44,318 nt of DNA from Opitutia bacterium (GCA_947442255.1 CANEVO010000017.1:1-44318); one strand, 5' to 3'. Counted from the first letter of the stretch, positions 8,456 to 16,725 are shown. Translations and numbers: made by a program. The notes: generated from the letters alone by a model not told the origin.

Positions 8456-9559
8456 TTAATCGAAGAAGAGACGGCCCCCGGATTTACGCTCGGAGGGATT
8501 GTCGGACTCCCAGTAAACATCCTTCTGGATGTCATCGACGGTCGGGTAGGGGCTGGCCTCGGCGAACTCGGCGGAGGTTTCCGCCTCGGCGCGCGCCTCG
8601 GCGTCGATCTTCTCGATCAAGGCGTCGGTGAGAACGCCCTCGCTCAGAAGTTGGCGCTGGAAGACCTCGATGGGATCCTTCGTCTTCCGGTAGTCCTCGA
8701 TTTCCGACTTGGTGCGATAGGTGTTGTCCGGATCCGCGACCGAGTGCCCGCGATAACGGTACGTATCCACTTCGACTGTGCTCGGCTGGCCATCGCGGGC
8801 CATCTTGAGATGCTTGTCCATGCACGCACGCACCTCGTACACATCGTGGCCGTTGCACTGGCCCCAAGGCATGTCGTAGCCCTCCGCCCGCTTGGCGAGT
8901 TGGCCGGCGGAAGACCGCGCCTGGCTGGTGCCCATGGAGTAGCCGTTGTTCTCAATCACGAACACGACCGGCAGCTTCCAGAGGGAGGCGAGATTGTAGG
9001 CTTCGTGGACCGCGCCCTGGTTGACCGCGCCATCGCCCATGAACGCCATGGCGGCGCCCTTCAGTCCCTTGTACTTGAGTCCGTAGGCCAGGCCAACTCC
9101 GAGTGGAATCTGGCCGCCAACGATGCCATGCCCGCCCCAGAAATTGCGCGACGGATCAAAATAGTGCATCGATCCGCCCTTGCCCTTGGAGCAACCGGTT
9201 GCCCTGCCGTAGAGCTCAGCCATCAAGGGATTTAGCTCCATGCCGACCGCGATGGCGTGCCCATGGTCGCGATACGCGGTAATCACGTGATCATTGGGTC
9301 CCATGAGCGAGCAGCAACCGACGGCGACGGCCTCCTGACCAATATAAAGGTGAAGGAAACCACCGATCTTCTTCGCTTGGTAGGCCCGCAGGCTGCGCTC
9401 TTCGAAGCGCCTAATTCGCACCATTTTACGGTGCAACTCGATCTTCGCTTCGCAGCTCAGCTCCGCATTGATCGGCGCCTGCGCGGCGTCAACCGGCTTG
9501 GCCGGGACGGCGCTGGGCTGGGCTTTCGGTTCGGCAATGGTGCTCGTTTTCTTACTCAC
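8456..9559 (-). CDS. pdhA: Pyruvate dehydrogenase E1 component, alpha subunit
   Basis: A 367-residue E1 alpha subunit. After an Ala/Pro-rich N-terminal extension (~1-32) comes the conserved start of the domain (KMVRIRRFEERSLRAYQAKKIGGFLHLYIGQEA). The thiamine diphosphate motif is present as GDGAVNQGAVHEA through VIENNGYSMGT, and the phosphorylation-loop region YRYRGHSVADPDNTYR is conserved. It forms a heterotetramer with PdhB and commits pyruvate to acetyl-CoA. It is the first gene of the minus-strand pdhABC operon. The 260-base gap upstream, toward the Nudix gene, contains a long inverted repeat of family B. Confidence 0.95.
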   Translation of the reverse strand: MSKKTSTIAEPKAQPSAVPAKPVDAAQAPINAELSCEAKIELHRKMVRIRRFEERSLRAYQAKKIGGFLHLYIGQEAVAVGCCSLMGPNDHVITAYRDHGHAIAVGMELNPLMAELYGRATGCSKGKGGSMHYFDPSRNFWGGHGIVGGQIPLGVGLAYGLKYKGLKGAAMAFMGDGAVNQGAVHEAYNLASLWKLPVVFVIENNGYSMGTSQARSSAGQLAKRAEGYDMPWGQCNGHDVYEVRACMDKHLKMARDGQPSTVEVDTYRYRGHSVADPDNTYRTKSEIEDYRKTKDPIEVFQRQLLSEGVLTDALIEKIDAEARAEAETSAEFAEASPYPTVDDIQKDVYWESDNPSERKSGGRLFFD

Positions 9560-9730
9560 GGAGGAAGGCTCTTTTGATTGAAATGGGAAAGTGTTTGGCG
9601 TCAGCGGGGGAAATCAAGCGTTGAGTGGCCCCTGCCGTTCGCAAGGGAGGAGGTTTTGACCGAATCGCGAACCCGGCAGACATCATTCCAAGCCGGCGAG
9701 GCCGGCGCCGTCGGTAGCCCCGAGTATCAG

Positions 9731-9809
9731 CGAGCGCCAGCGAGTTGATGACGGGTTGGACAGCGGATCTCCGTCTTAAGGCCAGCAGGCCGCCACTCGC
9801 TGGCGCTCG
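9731..9809. repeat. Inverted repeat of dispersed family B
   Basis: CGAGCGCCAGCGAGT at 9731-9745 and its exact reverse complement ACTCGCTGGCGCTCG at 9795-9809 enclose a 49-base spacer. The element lies between the pdhA start and the Nudix stop codon, both on the minus strand. Related single arms are found at 16791-16809, 16839-16852, 17848-17860 and 22104-22124. There is no open frame of interest inside. Confidence 0.75.
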
Positions 9810-9819
9810 TGGTTACGCT

Positions 9820-10332
9820 TCAGGCCTGTGCGGGAGTGATTTCCTCGATCGTGACGTCGATCGGGCGGCCGGGAGCGCAGTCGGCCTTGAGGGCGACGAA
9901 GCGATTCTTGTGCTGATCGAAGATCGGCCAGAGGGCTTTCTTATCGGTCTCGGGGATCGCGAGCGTTTCGATGGCTGCGCGGCTGAAAAACGCGAAGCTC
10001 CCCTCGGAGATTTCCGGCGGGAGCGCGGCGATTGGCCGGCGGCAGTGGAACAGGAACATCAGCCAGTGCGTTTGGCCCTCGTAGGCCTTCTCCGCGATCA
10101 TGGCGAAGAGGTGCAGATCGGAAGCGGCGACCTGGAACCCGGTTTCCTCGTAGGTCTCGCGGACGGCGCACTCGAACGGCGATTCACCGATCTCGGTCTC
10201 GAGCTTGCCGCCAATTGGGCTCCAGACGCCGAGATTCGGCGGCTTGGCGCGCAGCATGAGGAGCAATTCCCCGGCCTCGTTCTCGAGGAAGACGAGGACG
10301 GCGATTTTGTAACCGAGCAGCGCAGTGGCCAT
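9820..10332 (-). CDS. Nudix hydrolase
   Basis: A 170-residue protein with a Nudix fold. The Nudix box spans residues 42-66 and ends in the canonical RETYEETGF with Glu59, Glu62 and Glu63 as metal ligands. The first half has a two-residue insertion: seven instead of five residues lie between Gly42 and Glu50. The family hydrolyses nucleoside diphosphates linked to another group; the substrate cannot be told. The ATG at 10332 starts the first beta strand (ALLGYKIAVLVFLEN). Longer upstream readings would overlap the promoter region of the divergent lipoprotein gene. The stop codon is only about ten bases from the family B repeat arm. Confidence 0.85.
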   Translation of the reverse strand: MATALLGYKIAVLVFLENEAGELLLMLRAKPPNLGVWSPIGGKLETEIGESPFECAVRETYEETGFQVAASDLHLFAMIAEKAYEGQTHWLMFLFHCRRPIAALPPEISEGSFAFFSRAAIETLAIPETDKKALWPIFDQHKNRFVALKADCAPGRPIDVTIEEITPAQA

Positions 10333-10480
10333 TCGCCGACATTTCCGTTCCGGGTGCGGGGGAGCAACCCGGATTCTTCCCGGGCGACGGACCCGCGGCG
10401 GAAATCCGTGCCTCTGCGACCGGCGACCAATTGCGCGTGACCTGCCGCGCCTGACGCATACGTTTGTCGCCTTTCCTCTC

Positions 10481-11278
10481 ATGGCGTTGCTCCCAATCCA
10501 CTTTCCCCGTTCGACCTGTGTGGCGGGCCTGATCGCAGTGGGCGTGTGGTTCGCGGGATGTGCGACGCCGGAGCCACCGACCGACGCGAAGATTCGCCTG
10601 ATGTCCGCCGCGCTCCGCGCGCGGGAGCAAGGCGATCTTTTTGCCGCGCAAAAGGCCGTCGCGGAACTCGCGGTGCTCGCGCCGACCGATGCCAGTGTCC
10701 GGCGGCTGGGCCGCGAAATCGAGACGCAGATCGCGTCGATGAAAGGGGTCGCCAGCGAACTGAAGACGACGCTCGTCACGCCGGCCGCACCCGCGCCCGG
10801 CAGCGTGGAAATAATCGATCTCAACGCCTTCACGTCGACGAAGCCGACCGTGGATTACGCGGCCAAGAAGGTGAGTTTCTTCGCCACGCGCGGGCATGTC
10901 GGCGTTGACGATCGCACCTTGCGGGTCACCTTTTCCGTCGAGCGGGCGGGCGGCACCCGGCTCGTGCTGATTCGCGGCGTGGGTCCGTCGCTGCGGCGAT
11001 TCGGGCAGAAACGCGGATTTCTTTCGGAACCTCAGGTCGAGTTGAGCGACGCGAGCAACCGGGTCATTGGCGTGAACAGCGACTGGCGTAAAAGCGGCGA
11101 TCCGGCCTTCATCTCCGCGATGGTTCAGGCGGGTGGGGGCGTGGCCTTCGATGCGGCGGGCAAGGATGCCGCGATCGTGGCGACGCTGGCACCGGGAGAC
11201 TACTCGGTGCGGTTAAGCGGGGTGCGGGAGAAGACCGGCATCGGGGCGATCGAGATCTATCAGTTCACGCCGCCGTAG
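10481..11278 (+). CDS. Probable lipoprotein with the shared C-terminal beta domain, upstream of the pilus-like operon
   Basis: A 265-residue protein. The N-terminus has a hydrophobic segment (14-26) ending in FAGC, a plausible lipobox with Cys27. Residues ~35-85 look helical (SAALRAREQGDLFAAQKAVAELAVLAPTDASVRRL), similar to a TPR-like helical pair. The C-terminal ~125 residues (from ATRGHVGVDD through LVLIRGVGPSLRRFG, NSDW, LAPGDYSV and GAIEIYQF) match the domain at the C-terminus of the protein at 1-675. The stop is only 50 bases before the PilM-like gene, so it may be the first gene of that operon. Akkermansia also has an extra gene (Amuc_1102) beside its PilM-like gene; whether this one corresponds to it is open. 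Confidence 0.7.
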   Translation: MALLPIHFPRSTCVAGLIAVGVWFAGCATPEPPTDAKIRLMSAALRAREQGDLFAAQKAVAELAVLAPTDASVRRLGREIETQIASMKGVASELKTTLVTPAAPAPGSVEIIDLNAFTSTKPTVDYAAKKVSFFATRGHVGVDDRTLRVTFSVERAGGTRLVLIRGVGPSLRRFGQKRGFLSEPQVELSDASNRVIGVNSDWRKSGDPAFISAMVQAGGGVAFDAAGKDAAIVATLAPGDYSVRLSGVREKTGIGAIEIYQFTPP

Positions 11279-11328
11279 CCGGCGGTGCGGGTCTGGGACG
11301 CCGCCGCGAGACCCCGATTTCCGGGGCA

Positions 11329-13101
11329 ATGCGCTTTTGCGCCACCTGCCGGTCTCGCGATCTTCGGGGAGTGGCCATCTCCTCCGCGCGCCTTCTCGTC
11401 TTCGATCTCGGAACCAGCCACGTGGCCGGGGCGCGTTTCACGTTGCGCGGCGGCGTGGCCCAGCTCGAGGAGTGCGGAATTGAGTTCCACAGCGCGGATC
11501 CGACGCCGGAGCCGCCGTGGGCGCAGCGGGTCGCCGAATCGCTCGATTCCCTGATCGTGGGTCGAGGATGGACGGGCTCCTGCACGATGGTCCTGCCGAG
11601 TCACCTGACGTGGTCGAAGATCGTGACGCCCCCCCCTTGCGAGGCCGACGGTGTCCTGGCGGCGGTGACCGCAGCGGCAAAAGAGCACATCCCGCTTCCG
11701 CTGTCGGAGGTCGTGTGGTGTCACCGAATTCTCTCCCGGACGGATCACGAACTGCAGATTATGCTGGTCGCCGCTCGGCGCGAGGCGGTCGCCGCCGTTT
11801 GCGAAATGGCGAGGCTCCGCGGGCTCGCGGTCGAGCGAATCTTGCCGACGGGGCAGGCGTTGGGGGGGCACTTGGCGATCGGGACACCGGCTAGGCCTGA
11901 CACCGTCATCCTCGCCGATCTCGGGGCGAGGACGACAACCCTGGTGTGGTCGGAGGACACCCATGGCCGGGTCAGGATTTCGGGCGTCGCCGGCAATGCG
12001 ATCACGCACGCCATCAGCGCGGCGTTGGAAATGGATTACGCGGCGGCCGAGGAACTCAAAGTCGCGGTGTTGTCCGGATGCTCCCAGTTGCCGGCGGATG
12101 CCCCGCCACGTCGCGCGGTAGAACAGGCCGTGGTGGACTTCGTGCCCCGAATGACCCGGGAGATCTCCCTCGCGGTTGCTGCGATCCGCCGCCGAAGCCC
12201 GGGTATTGCGGCCTTGAGCGTGGAGATCCTGGGCGGAAATTCCGGCCTGCCCGGCCTCGAAACGGAGCTGACGCGGACGCTGGGGTTGCCCGTCCGTCGC
12301 TGGGTCGCGGCGGCGGACTCGCTGTCCGCGGAAGCGGCTGCGGCTGCGCAGCGGGCGAAGGGGCGCGGCCTGGCGGCGCTCACGGGCGTGGCGACCGCCT
12401 GCCTCTCGGGCAACGCGAGCGACCTTAATCTCCTGCCGGCGGAAGATGCGCAGGCGCAGGCCGCGAAAACGGACCGACGCAGCCAGGTGCTGCCAACGGT
12501 CTTGCTTCTCGGGGCGATGCTGCCGCCGCTGGGATATTTCGGGTGGAGCGCCCGATCCGCACGGGAAGATGCGGCGGAGATCGAGGGTCGACTGATCCCG
12601 GTCCGAGCGCGGCAGGGGCGAATCGATGCGTTACACCGTGAGCGACAGCAGGTGGATATCGATCTGGGCGGGCTCGAGCGGGCGCGGTGGGCACGGACGG
12701 AATGGCTGCGTTTGCTCGGGCAATTGGAGGAGATCGTCGGCTCGATCGAAGGAGTCTGGCTGGAGCGGCTGTCGGTGGACCGCACCGCGCTCCCCGCTGT
12801 GCGGGCGGATCCCGTTCGCGTCGGCCAGAGGAATGTCCCCATCGCCACGGAGCGCGGCGAACACGATGCGGCGGGGCCGGCATCGGAGACACGACTGCGA
12901 TTGGCCGGCCGGGTGGTGGAGTTAAACCTTTCGGAACTCCGCGAGGTCGCGAATAGGGTCGGTCGGGTGAAGGCGCTCTTTCAGCAATTTCAGCTTTCGC
13001 CCTTGGTTGCGCGGATTGAAAGCGAGCGCTTCGATCCGAGTCGCGAAGGCGTCCTCGGCTTCGAAGTCACGCTGGTGCTGCAGCGGGACGTGCTCCGATG
13101 A
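11329..13101 (+). CDS. PilM-PilN fusion: actin-like ATPase joined to a membrane-anchored PilN-like domain
   Basis: A 590-residue protein. Residues ~20-370 form an FtsA/PilM-type actin-like domain: phosphate motif 1 LLVFDLGTSHVAGARF, phosphate motif 2 VILADLGARTTTLVW, and the adenosine motif VEILGGNSGLPGLE. A single hydrophobic segment (~387-406) follows, then a coiled-coil region (~410-455) and a C-terminal PilN-like fold (~475-590) ending in GFEVTLVLQRD. In most type IV pilus systems PilM and PilN are separate proteins that bind each other at the inner membrane, so here they are joined. The start is uncertain: GTG at 11371 would remove 14 residues and begin directly at the ATPase fold. The stop overlaps the next start by four bases (ATGA). 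Confidence 0.8.
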   Translation: MRFCATCRSRDLRGVAISSARLLVFDLGTSHVAGARFTLRGGVAQLEECGIEFHSADPTPEPPWAQRVAESLDSLIVGRGWTGSCTMVLPSHLTWSKIVTPPPCEADGVLAAVTAAAKEHIPLPLSEVVWCHRILSRTDHELQIMLVAARREAVAAVCEMARLRGLAVERILPTGQALGGHLAIGTPARPDTVILADLGARTTTLVWSEDTHGRVRISGVAGNAITHAISAALEMDYAAAEELKVAVLSGCSQLPADAPPRRAVEQAVVDFVPRMTREISLAVAAIRRRSPGIAALSVEILGGNSGLPGLETELTRTLGLPVRRWVAAADSLSAEAAAAAQRAKGRGLAALTGVATACLSGNASDLNLLPAEDAQAQAAKTDRRSQVLPTVLLLGAMLPPLGYFGWSARSAREDAAEIEGRLIPVRARQGRIDALHRERQQVDIDLGGLERARWARTEWLRLLGQLEEIVGSIEGVWLERLSVDRTALPAVRADPVRVGQRNVPIATERGEHDAAGPASETRLRLAGRVVELNLSELREVANRVGRVKALFQQFQLSPLVARIESERFDPSREGVLGFEVTLVLQRDVLR

Positions 13102-14123
13102 AAGCGCAGGCCGATTCTCATTCAATGAACGCGCCGCGCATCCCCCGCTGGAGTCTTTTCGTGCTCCTCATTGTCGTGGGTGGCGGCGAGGGCGCGCTGT
13201 TGTGGCAATGGCGGCAGGAGGGCTGGCGGGCGGCCGCGTTGCTCGCCGCGCGGCAGGCCGAGGCAGATCAGTGGCAGCGTCGGCAGTCGGTGCCGACGGT
13301 GACACACGAGGCCGCGATCGCTGATGACCTGGCCACGCGACGGACGAGGCTGGCGTGGCTGGGAGTCGAATTGATGGGGAAGGGAGAAGCGTCGTCGGTT
13401 GCGGGCGAAGCGGACGCCCCGGCGGAGCGCACGGACGTGTTCTTCGCGATCGCCGCGATGCGCGATCACCTGAAGGCGCTTGCTCAGGTTCGCGGAGTGC
13501 GCCTCGACGTCCACGCCGCCGACTTTGGATTTGGCGCGTTCGCCAGCGAGGCGCCCACCGTCGATCAGCTGGAGAACGTGAATCGGCAGCGCGCCGTGCT
13601 GCGTGACCTAATCGAAGCCCTCCTGGAGTCGGGTCCACGGGCGGTTCTTTCGATCCAGCGTGAAACGGAAGTCGCAGCCGCCCGCTCCCCTGAATTCCCG
13701 ATGAACGTGATTCCCTCCGGCGTCAGAAAGAGTGGCGGCGGGCGAGGGATCGAACGCGGGGACTCTTTCGCGCTGGACCGCGGAGTGAGCGTGGCGGTGC
13801 CGGGTTTGCTTGAGACCCTCGGATTTCGCCTCGTGTTCTGCGGCGACACCGAAGTTCTGCGGGTCTTTCTGAATCGGGTGTCGCACCACGGGCGGACCTT
13901 GGTGATTCGCGACGTGGAAGTCTCCCTCGCCAGCGCGGCCGAGGCCGGTGCGTCGCCGGCTACAAGCGGCGACCGGAATCTAGCGGCGAAGCCCGCAGCT
14001 CCACTTGTCACGCGTCCGCTTTCGCGGTTCACGGTGACGATCGAGTCGATAGAACGGGTGGCCCCGGATCATCGAGGCCGGCGGCCCACGCCGCCGGTTG
14101 CGTCCACGGGGGCCGGATCATGA
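13098..14123 (+). CDS. Amuc_1100-like (PilO-position) membrane-anchored pilus cluster protein
   Basis: A 341-residue protein with a short cytoplasmic N-terminus, one membrane helix (~19-40, WSLFVLLIVVGGGEGALLW) and a large periplasmic part. The helical region (~42-90) is followed by two alpha/beta units. The first holds FGFGAFASEAPTVDQLENV, which lines up with GFQVYSTQAPSVQ as I recall it from Akkermansia Amuc_1100. The second holds FRLVFCGDTEVLRVFLNRV, which lines up with the LEIAFQGDRESVLKAMNAI region of the same protein. Amuc_1100 has a PilO-like arrangement. The C-terminus is Pro/Ala-rich and probably disordered. The ATG at 13098 overlaps the previous stop; an internal ATG at 13125 is an alternative. 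It also overlaps the next gene by ATGA. Confidence 0.75.
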   Translation: MKAQADSHSMNAPRIPRWSLFVLLIVVGGGEGALLWQWRQEGWRAAALLAARQAEADQWQRRQSVPTVTHEAAIADDLATRRTRLAWLGVELMGKGEASSVAGEADAPAERTDVFFAIAAMRDHLKALAQVRGVRLDVHAADFGFGAFASEAPTVDQLENVNRQRAVLRDLIEALLESGPRAVLSIQRETEVAAARSPEFPMNVIPSGVRKSGGGRGIERGDSFALDRGVSVAVPGLLETLGFRLVFCGDTEVLRVFLNRVSHHGRTLVIRDVEVSLASAAEAGASPATSGDRNLAAKPAAPLVTRPLSRFTVTIESIERVAPDHRGRRPTPPVASTGAGS

Positions 14124-14776
14124 TCGGGGAAAAGCCGGTCCTGCTTTGTGTCGCGGCTGGGCTGGCCGGCTTGTCCGTGTTTGCCTTTGGTTGGCTGGGT
14201 TGGCGGCGGGAGAACGCGCGGCGAGCCTTGAGTCTGGACTTGGTTCTGAGGGAAAAGACCGTGATCACGAGGCCGTTGGATCGAGGAGAGGATCGCCTGT
14301 CGGTCTGGTCATCTCGGTCGAGTGCTGTCGAGGAGCGCTTCGATCTCTTCACGGCGCCGGACCTCTGGTTCGATTCCCATGCGAAGAGCTACTCCGTTCG
14401 TTCCCTCCCGGAGGACGCGGACGAGCGCGTGGCCGACAAAGCCGGGTTGGCGTTGGCGGAGATAGCGCCCCGGCCGTATCGGATCCGGCTGATTGGGCAC
14501 CAAGGCGGGCCGGGTGCGTGGCGGGGATGTTTCGTCGACGATGAGACGGGTGAGATGGCGAGCGCGGGGGTGGGCGGACTTCAGCCGCTGCGCCTCGAGG
14601 TGCTTCGTCTCGATCTGCAGCGCGCGAAGGTAGACGCCACCGATACCATTCAATTTCGAAAAGAGGCCGTCGCGGTGGTGCGTGATTTCGACTCGGGTCG
14701 GGAGATTACGCTGCGCGAAGGCGAGGGGGTCGCGCGGGAAGAGTCGGACGTTGGAGCAGCCGGAGAGTCCCGATGA
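14120..14776 (+). CDS. Small membrane-anchored pilus cluster protein (PilP / Amuc_1099 position)
   Basis: A 218-residue protein with an N-terminal membrane helix (~6-28, VLLCVAAGLAGLSVFAFGWLGW) and a periplasmic part of ~190 residues. It contains LWFDSHAKSYSVR, a strand-rich segment PYRIRLIGHQGGPGAWRGCFVDDETGE and, near the end, FDSGREITLREGEG. No catalytic motif is visible. PilP usually links the inner-membrane PilNO pair to the secretin; this gene sits exactly in that position, between the PilO-like and secretin genes, and at the place of Amuc_1099 in Akkermansia. Sequence similarity to PilP is not evident by eye, so the role is inferred from position. Both ends overlap neighbours by four bases (ATGA), indicating translational coupling. 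Confidence 0.65.
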   Translation: MIGEKPVLLCVAAGLAGLSVFAFGWLGWRRENARRALSLDLVLREKTVITRPLDRGEDRLSVWSSRSSAVEERFDLFTAPDLWFDSHAKSYSVRSLPEDADERVADKAGLALAEIAPRPYRIRLIGHQGGPGAWRGCFVDDETGEMASAGVGGLQPLRLEVLRLDLQRAKVDATDTIQFRKEAVAVVRDFDSGREITLREGEGVAREESDVGAAGESR

Positions 14777-16725
14777 ACGATTGCGTGAACGGACTGACCA
14801 GAGTGCTCGCGAAGACCAGCCAGGCCATCGGCCAGGCGGTCGCGCTGCTCGCGCTCATGGCGGGGCACGGACGAGCTGACGAGAATCGGAACCGCGTGCC
14901 GGACGTTCGCGAAGGGGAAGAGCTGCACGAACAACCTCGCGGTGTTGTGCCGCGCGAGATGACGCGGGCGAAACTGTTGCAGGAGGTGGAACAGGGCTGG
15001 CAGCGACCGTCGAACCCGGTGACCACGGATCCCGATGTTTTGGTCTCCGACGCGACCGCGACTCTGCGGCGCAAGTTGAACGACATTGTGCTGCCGCAGG
15101 TGAGTTTCACGCGCGCCGAGATTGGGCAGGTGGTCGGCGCGCTGAGTTCGATTTCGCAGGAGTTCGATCCGGCCAGCGATGGGGTGAAGGGCATCAACGT
15201 CGTGCTGCTCGATCCGGAAAACCGCCGTCCGCAGGTCACGCTGGTGCTTCGGCAGGCGAGCCTGAAGCGTGTGCTCGATTTTGTGACTGCGAGCATTGGC
15301 TACGAGTACGAGGTGCAGGTCGACGCGATTGTCGTTCGGCCGGGAGGCGAAGCGCGCCCGCTGGATACCGACTTCTTTCCGGTGACGCGGGCCACTGTCT
15401 TGCGCATGATGGGAGGTTCCGGATCGGCAGTCGGCGGGCGGGAAACGGGGCGCCGCGAGCCGGGCGAGCGTGCTGGCGGAGCCAATGAAGCGGCGGCGTT
15501 GCAGGCCTTTCTTCAGCAGGCGGGCGTGAGCTTCGCCGGGGAGGGCGCGTCGCTGGCCTATGATGGGGCGGCGCTGATCGTCACCCAGACCGCGCGCAAC
15601 CTGCAACGGATTCGAAATATTGTTTCTCGTTACCGCGAAGTCCGGCAGGTGGAGATCGAGGCCAAGTTCATGGAGGTGCAGGAAGGAGCGTTGGAGGAAC
15701 TCGGCGTGCAATGGAACCTCACCCGGCGCGGTGTCCCGCGACTCGATCCCGTCACCGGTTCGCCCTTGGTCGACGCCCACGGGCGGCAGATCTTCGATCC
15801 GCAGGAGAGCTACACGACGAGTGGCATCAACCGATCGCTGGCGGCAGGGTTTCCCAGCAGCACGAACAATCCCGCGATCACGATCGACGCGGCGGCGAGT
15901 GCCGGTGCGATTATCGACGGGGTCGCGCTGCCCGGTACCGCGGCAGAGAGTCGCGTCATTCCCGTCGCGCCGCCGGGCATTCCCGGCAGCGTGGCGCTTG
16001 GCAATGCCGCCTCGGCGCTGGGCACGATCGCGGGCTTCGTGGGTGAGTTCGATGTGAGTGCCGTGATTCGGGCGCTGGCTCAGAAGCAGGGCACGGATCT
16101 CCTGAGTTCGCCGCGGATCACGGTGCTGTCGGGCAATCTCGCGACCATCACGGTGGCGCAGGAGATGCGGTACCCGCAGAGCTATGGGGAAATCCAGAGC
16201 CAGGTGGGATCGGGCAGCGGCAACGGCACGGGAATCAGCGCGGCCGGCGTGACCGTCACCGCCGGAACGCCGCAGGATTTCACCACGCGCAACATCGGCG
16301 TGGAACTGAAGGTCACGCCGACCGTGGAGGACGACGATCGCGCCATCAGCCTCGACCTGAACCCGAGGGTCACGGAGTTCGAGGGTTTCGTCGAATACGG
16401 CGGGCCGAGCATCGCCATTTCGTCAGGGGTCACCGTCAAAGTTCCCCCGGGGTTCTATCAACCGATCTTCTCGGTGCGCGACATCTCGACGCGGGTGACG
16501 ATCTGGGATGGCGCGACGCTCGTGATGGGTGGGTTGACGCGCGAGGAGGTCAAGAAGGTCGACGACAAGGTGCCGTTCCTTGGTGATCTGCCGCTGCTCG
16601 GGCGGTTCTTCCGATCGAAGGCCGAGAGCGCGCAGAAGCGAAACCTCCTAATCTTCGTCACGGCGAATCTCGTGAGCCCGGGTGGATCGCCCCTGCGTCG
16701 TACGTCCCCGGTGGCGGATCGATGA
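14773..16725 (+). CDS. Secretin (GspD/PilQ family), Amuc_1098-like
   Basis: A 650-residue outer-membrane secretin. The N-terminus (~10-35) is a probable signal peptide. Residues ~95-195 form an N0/STN-like domain (GINVVLLDPENRRPQVTLVL), and ~235-310 an N3-like domain (LAYDGAALIVTQTARNLQRI). The secretin domain runs from ~420 to 645, with DLLSSPRITVLSGNLATITV, a Gly/Ser-rich insertion, VGVELKVTPTVE-type strands and the signature VPFLGDLPLLGRFF near residue 600. Such proteins form a multimeric outer-membrane channel for pili or type II export. It is the last gene of the coupled operon. No pilotin, assembly ATPase, platform protein or prepilin gene is in the window, so those parts must be elsewhere if the machine is a full pilus. 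Confidence 0.92.
   Translation: MNDCVNGLTRVLAKTSQAIGQAVALLALMAGHGRADENRNRVPDVREGEELHEQPRGVVPREMTRAKLLQEVEQGWQRPSNPVTTDPDVLVSDATATLRRKLNDIVLPQVSFTRAEIGQVVGALSSISQEFDPASDGVKGINVVLLDPENRRPQVTLVLRQASLKRVLDFVTASIGYEYEVQVDAIVVRPGGEARPLDTDFFPVTRATVLRMMGGSGSAVGGRETGRREPGERAGGANEAAALQAFLQQAGVSFAGEGASLAYDGAALIVTQTARNLQRIRNIVSRYREVRQVEIEAKFMEVQEGALEELGVQWNLTRRGVPRLDPVTGSPLVDAHGRQIFDPQESYTTSGINRSLAAGFPSSTNNPAITIDAAASAGAIIDGVALPGTAAESRVIPVAPPGIPGSVALGNAASALGTIAGFVGEFDVSAVIRALAQKQGTDLLSSPRITVLSGNLATITVAQEMRYPQSYGEIQSQVGSGSGNGTGISAAGVTVTAGTPQDFTTRNIGVELKVTPTVEDDDRAISLDLNPRVTEFEGFVEYGGPSIAISSGVTVKVPPGFYQPIFSVRDISTRVTIWDGATLVMGGLTREEVKKVDDKVPFLGDLPLLGRFFRSKAESAQKRNLLIFVTANLVSPGGSPLRRTSPVADR

Noticed and set aside
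14367..14378. GGTTCGATTCCC, identical to a typical tRNA T-loop
   Set aside because: It lies inside the coding sequence of the small pilus cluster protein (LWFDSH), and no acceptor stem, anticodon arm or D-arm can be built around it.
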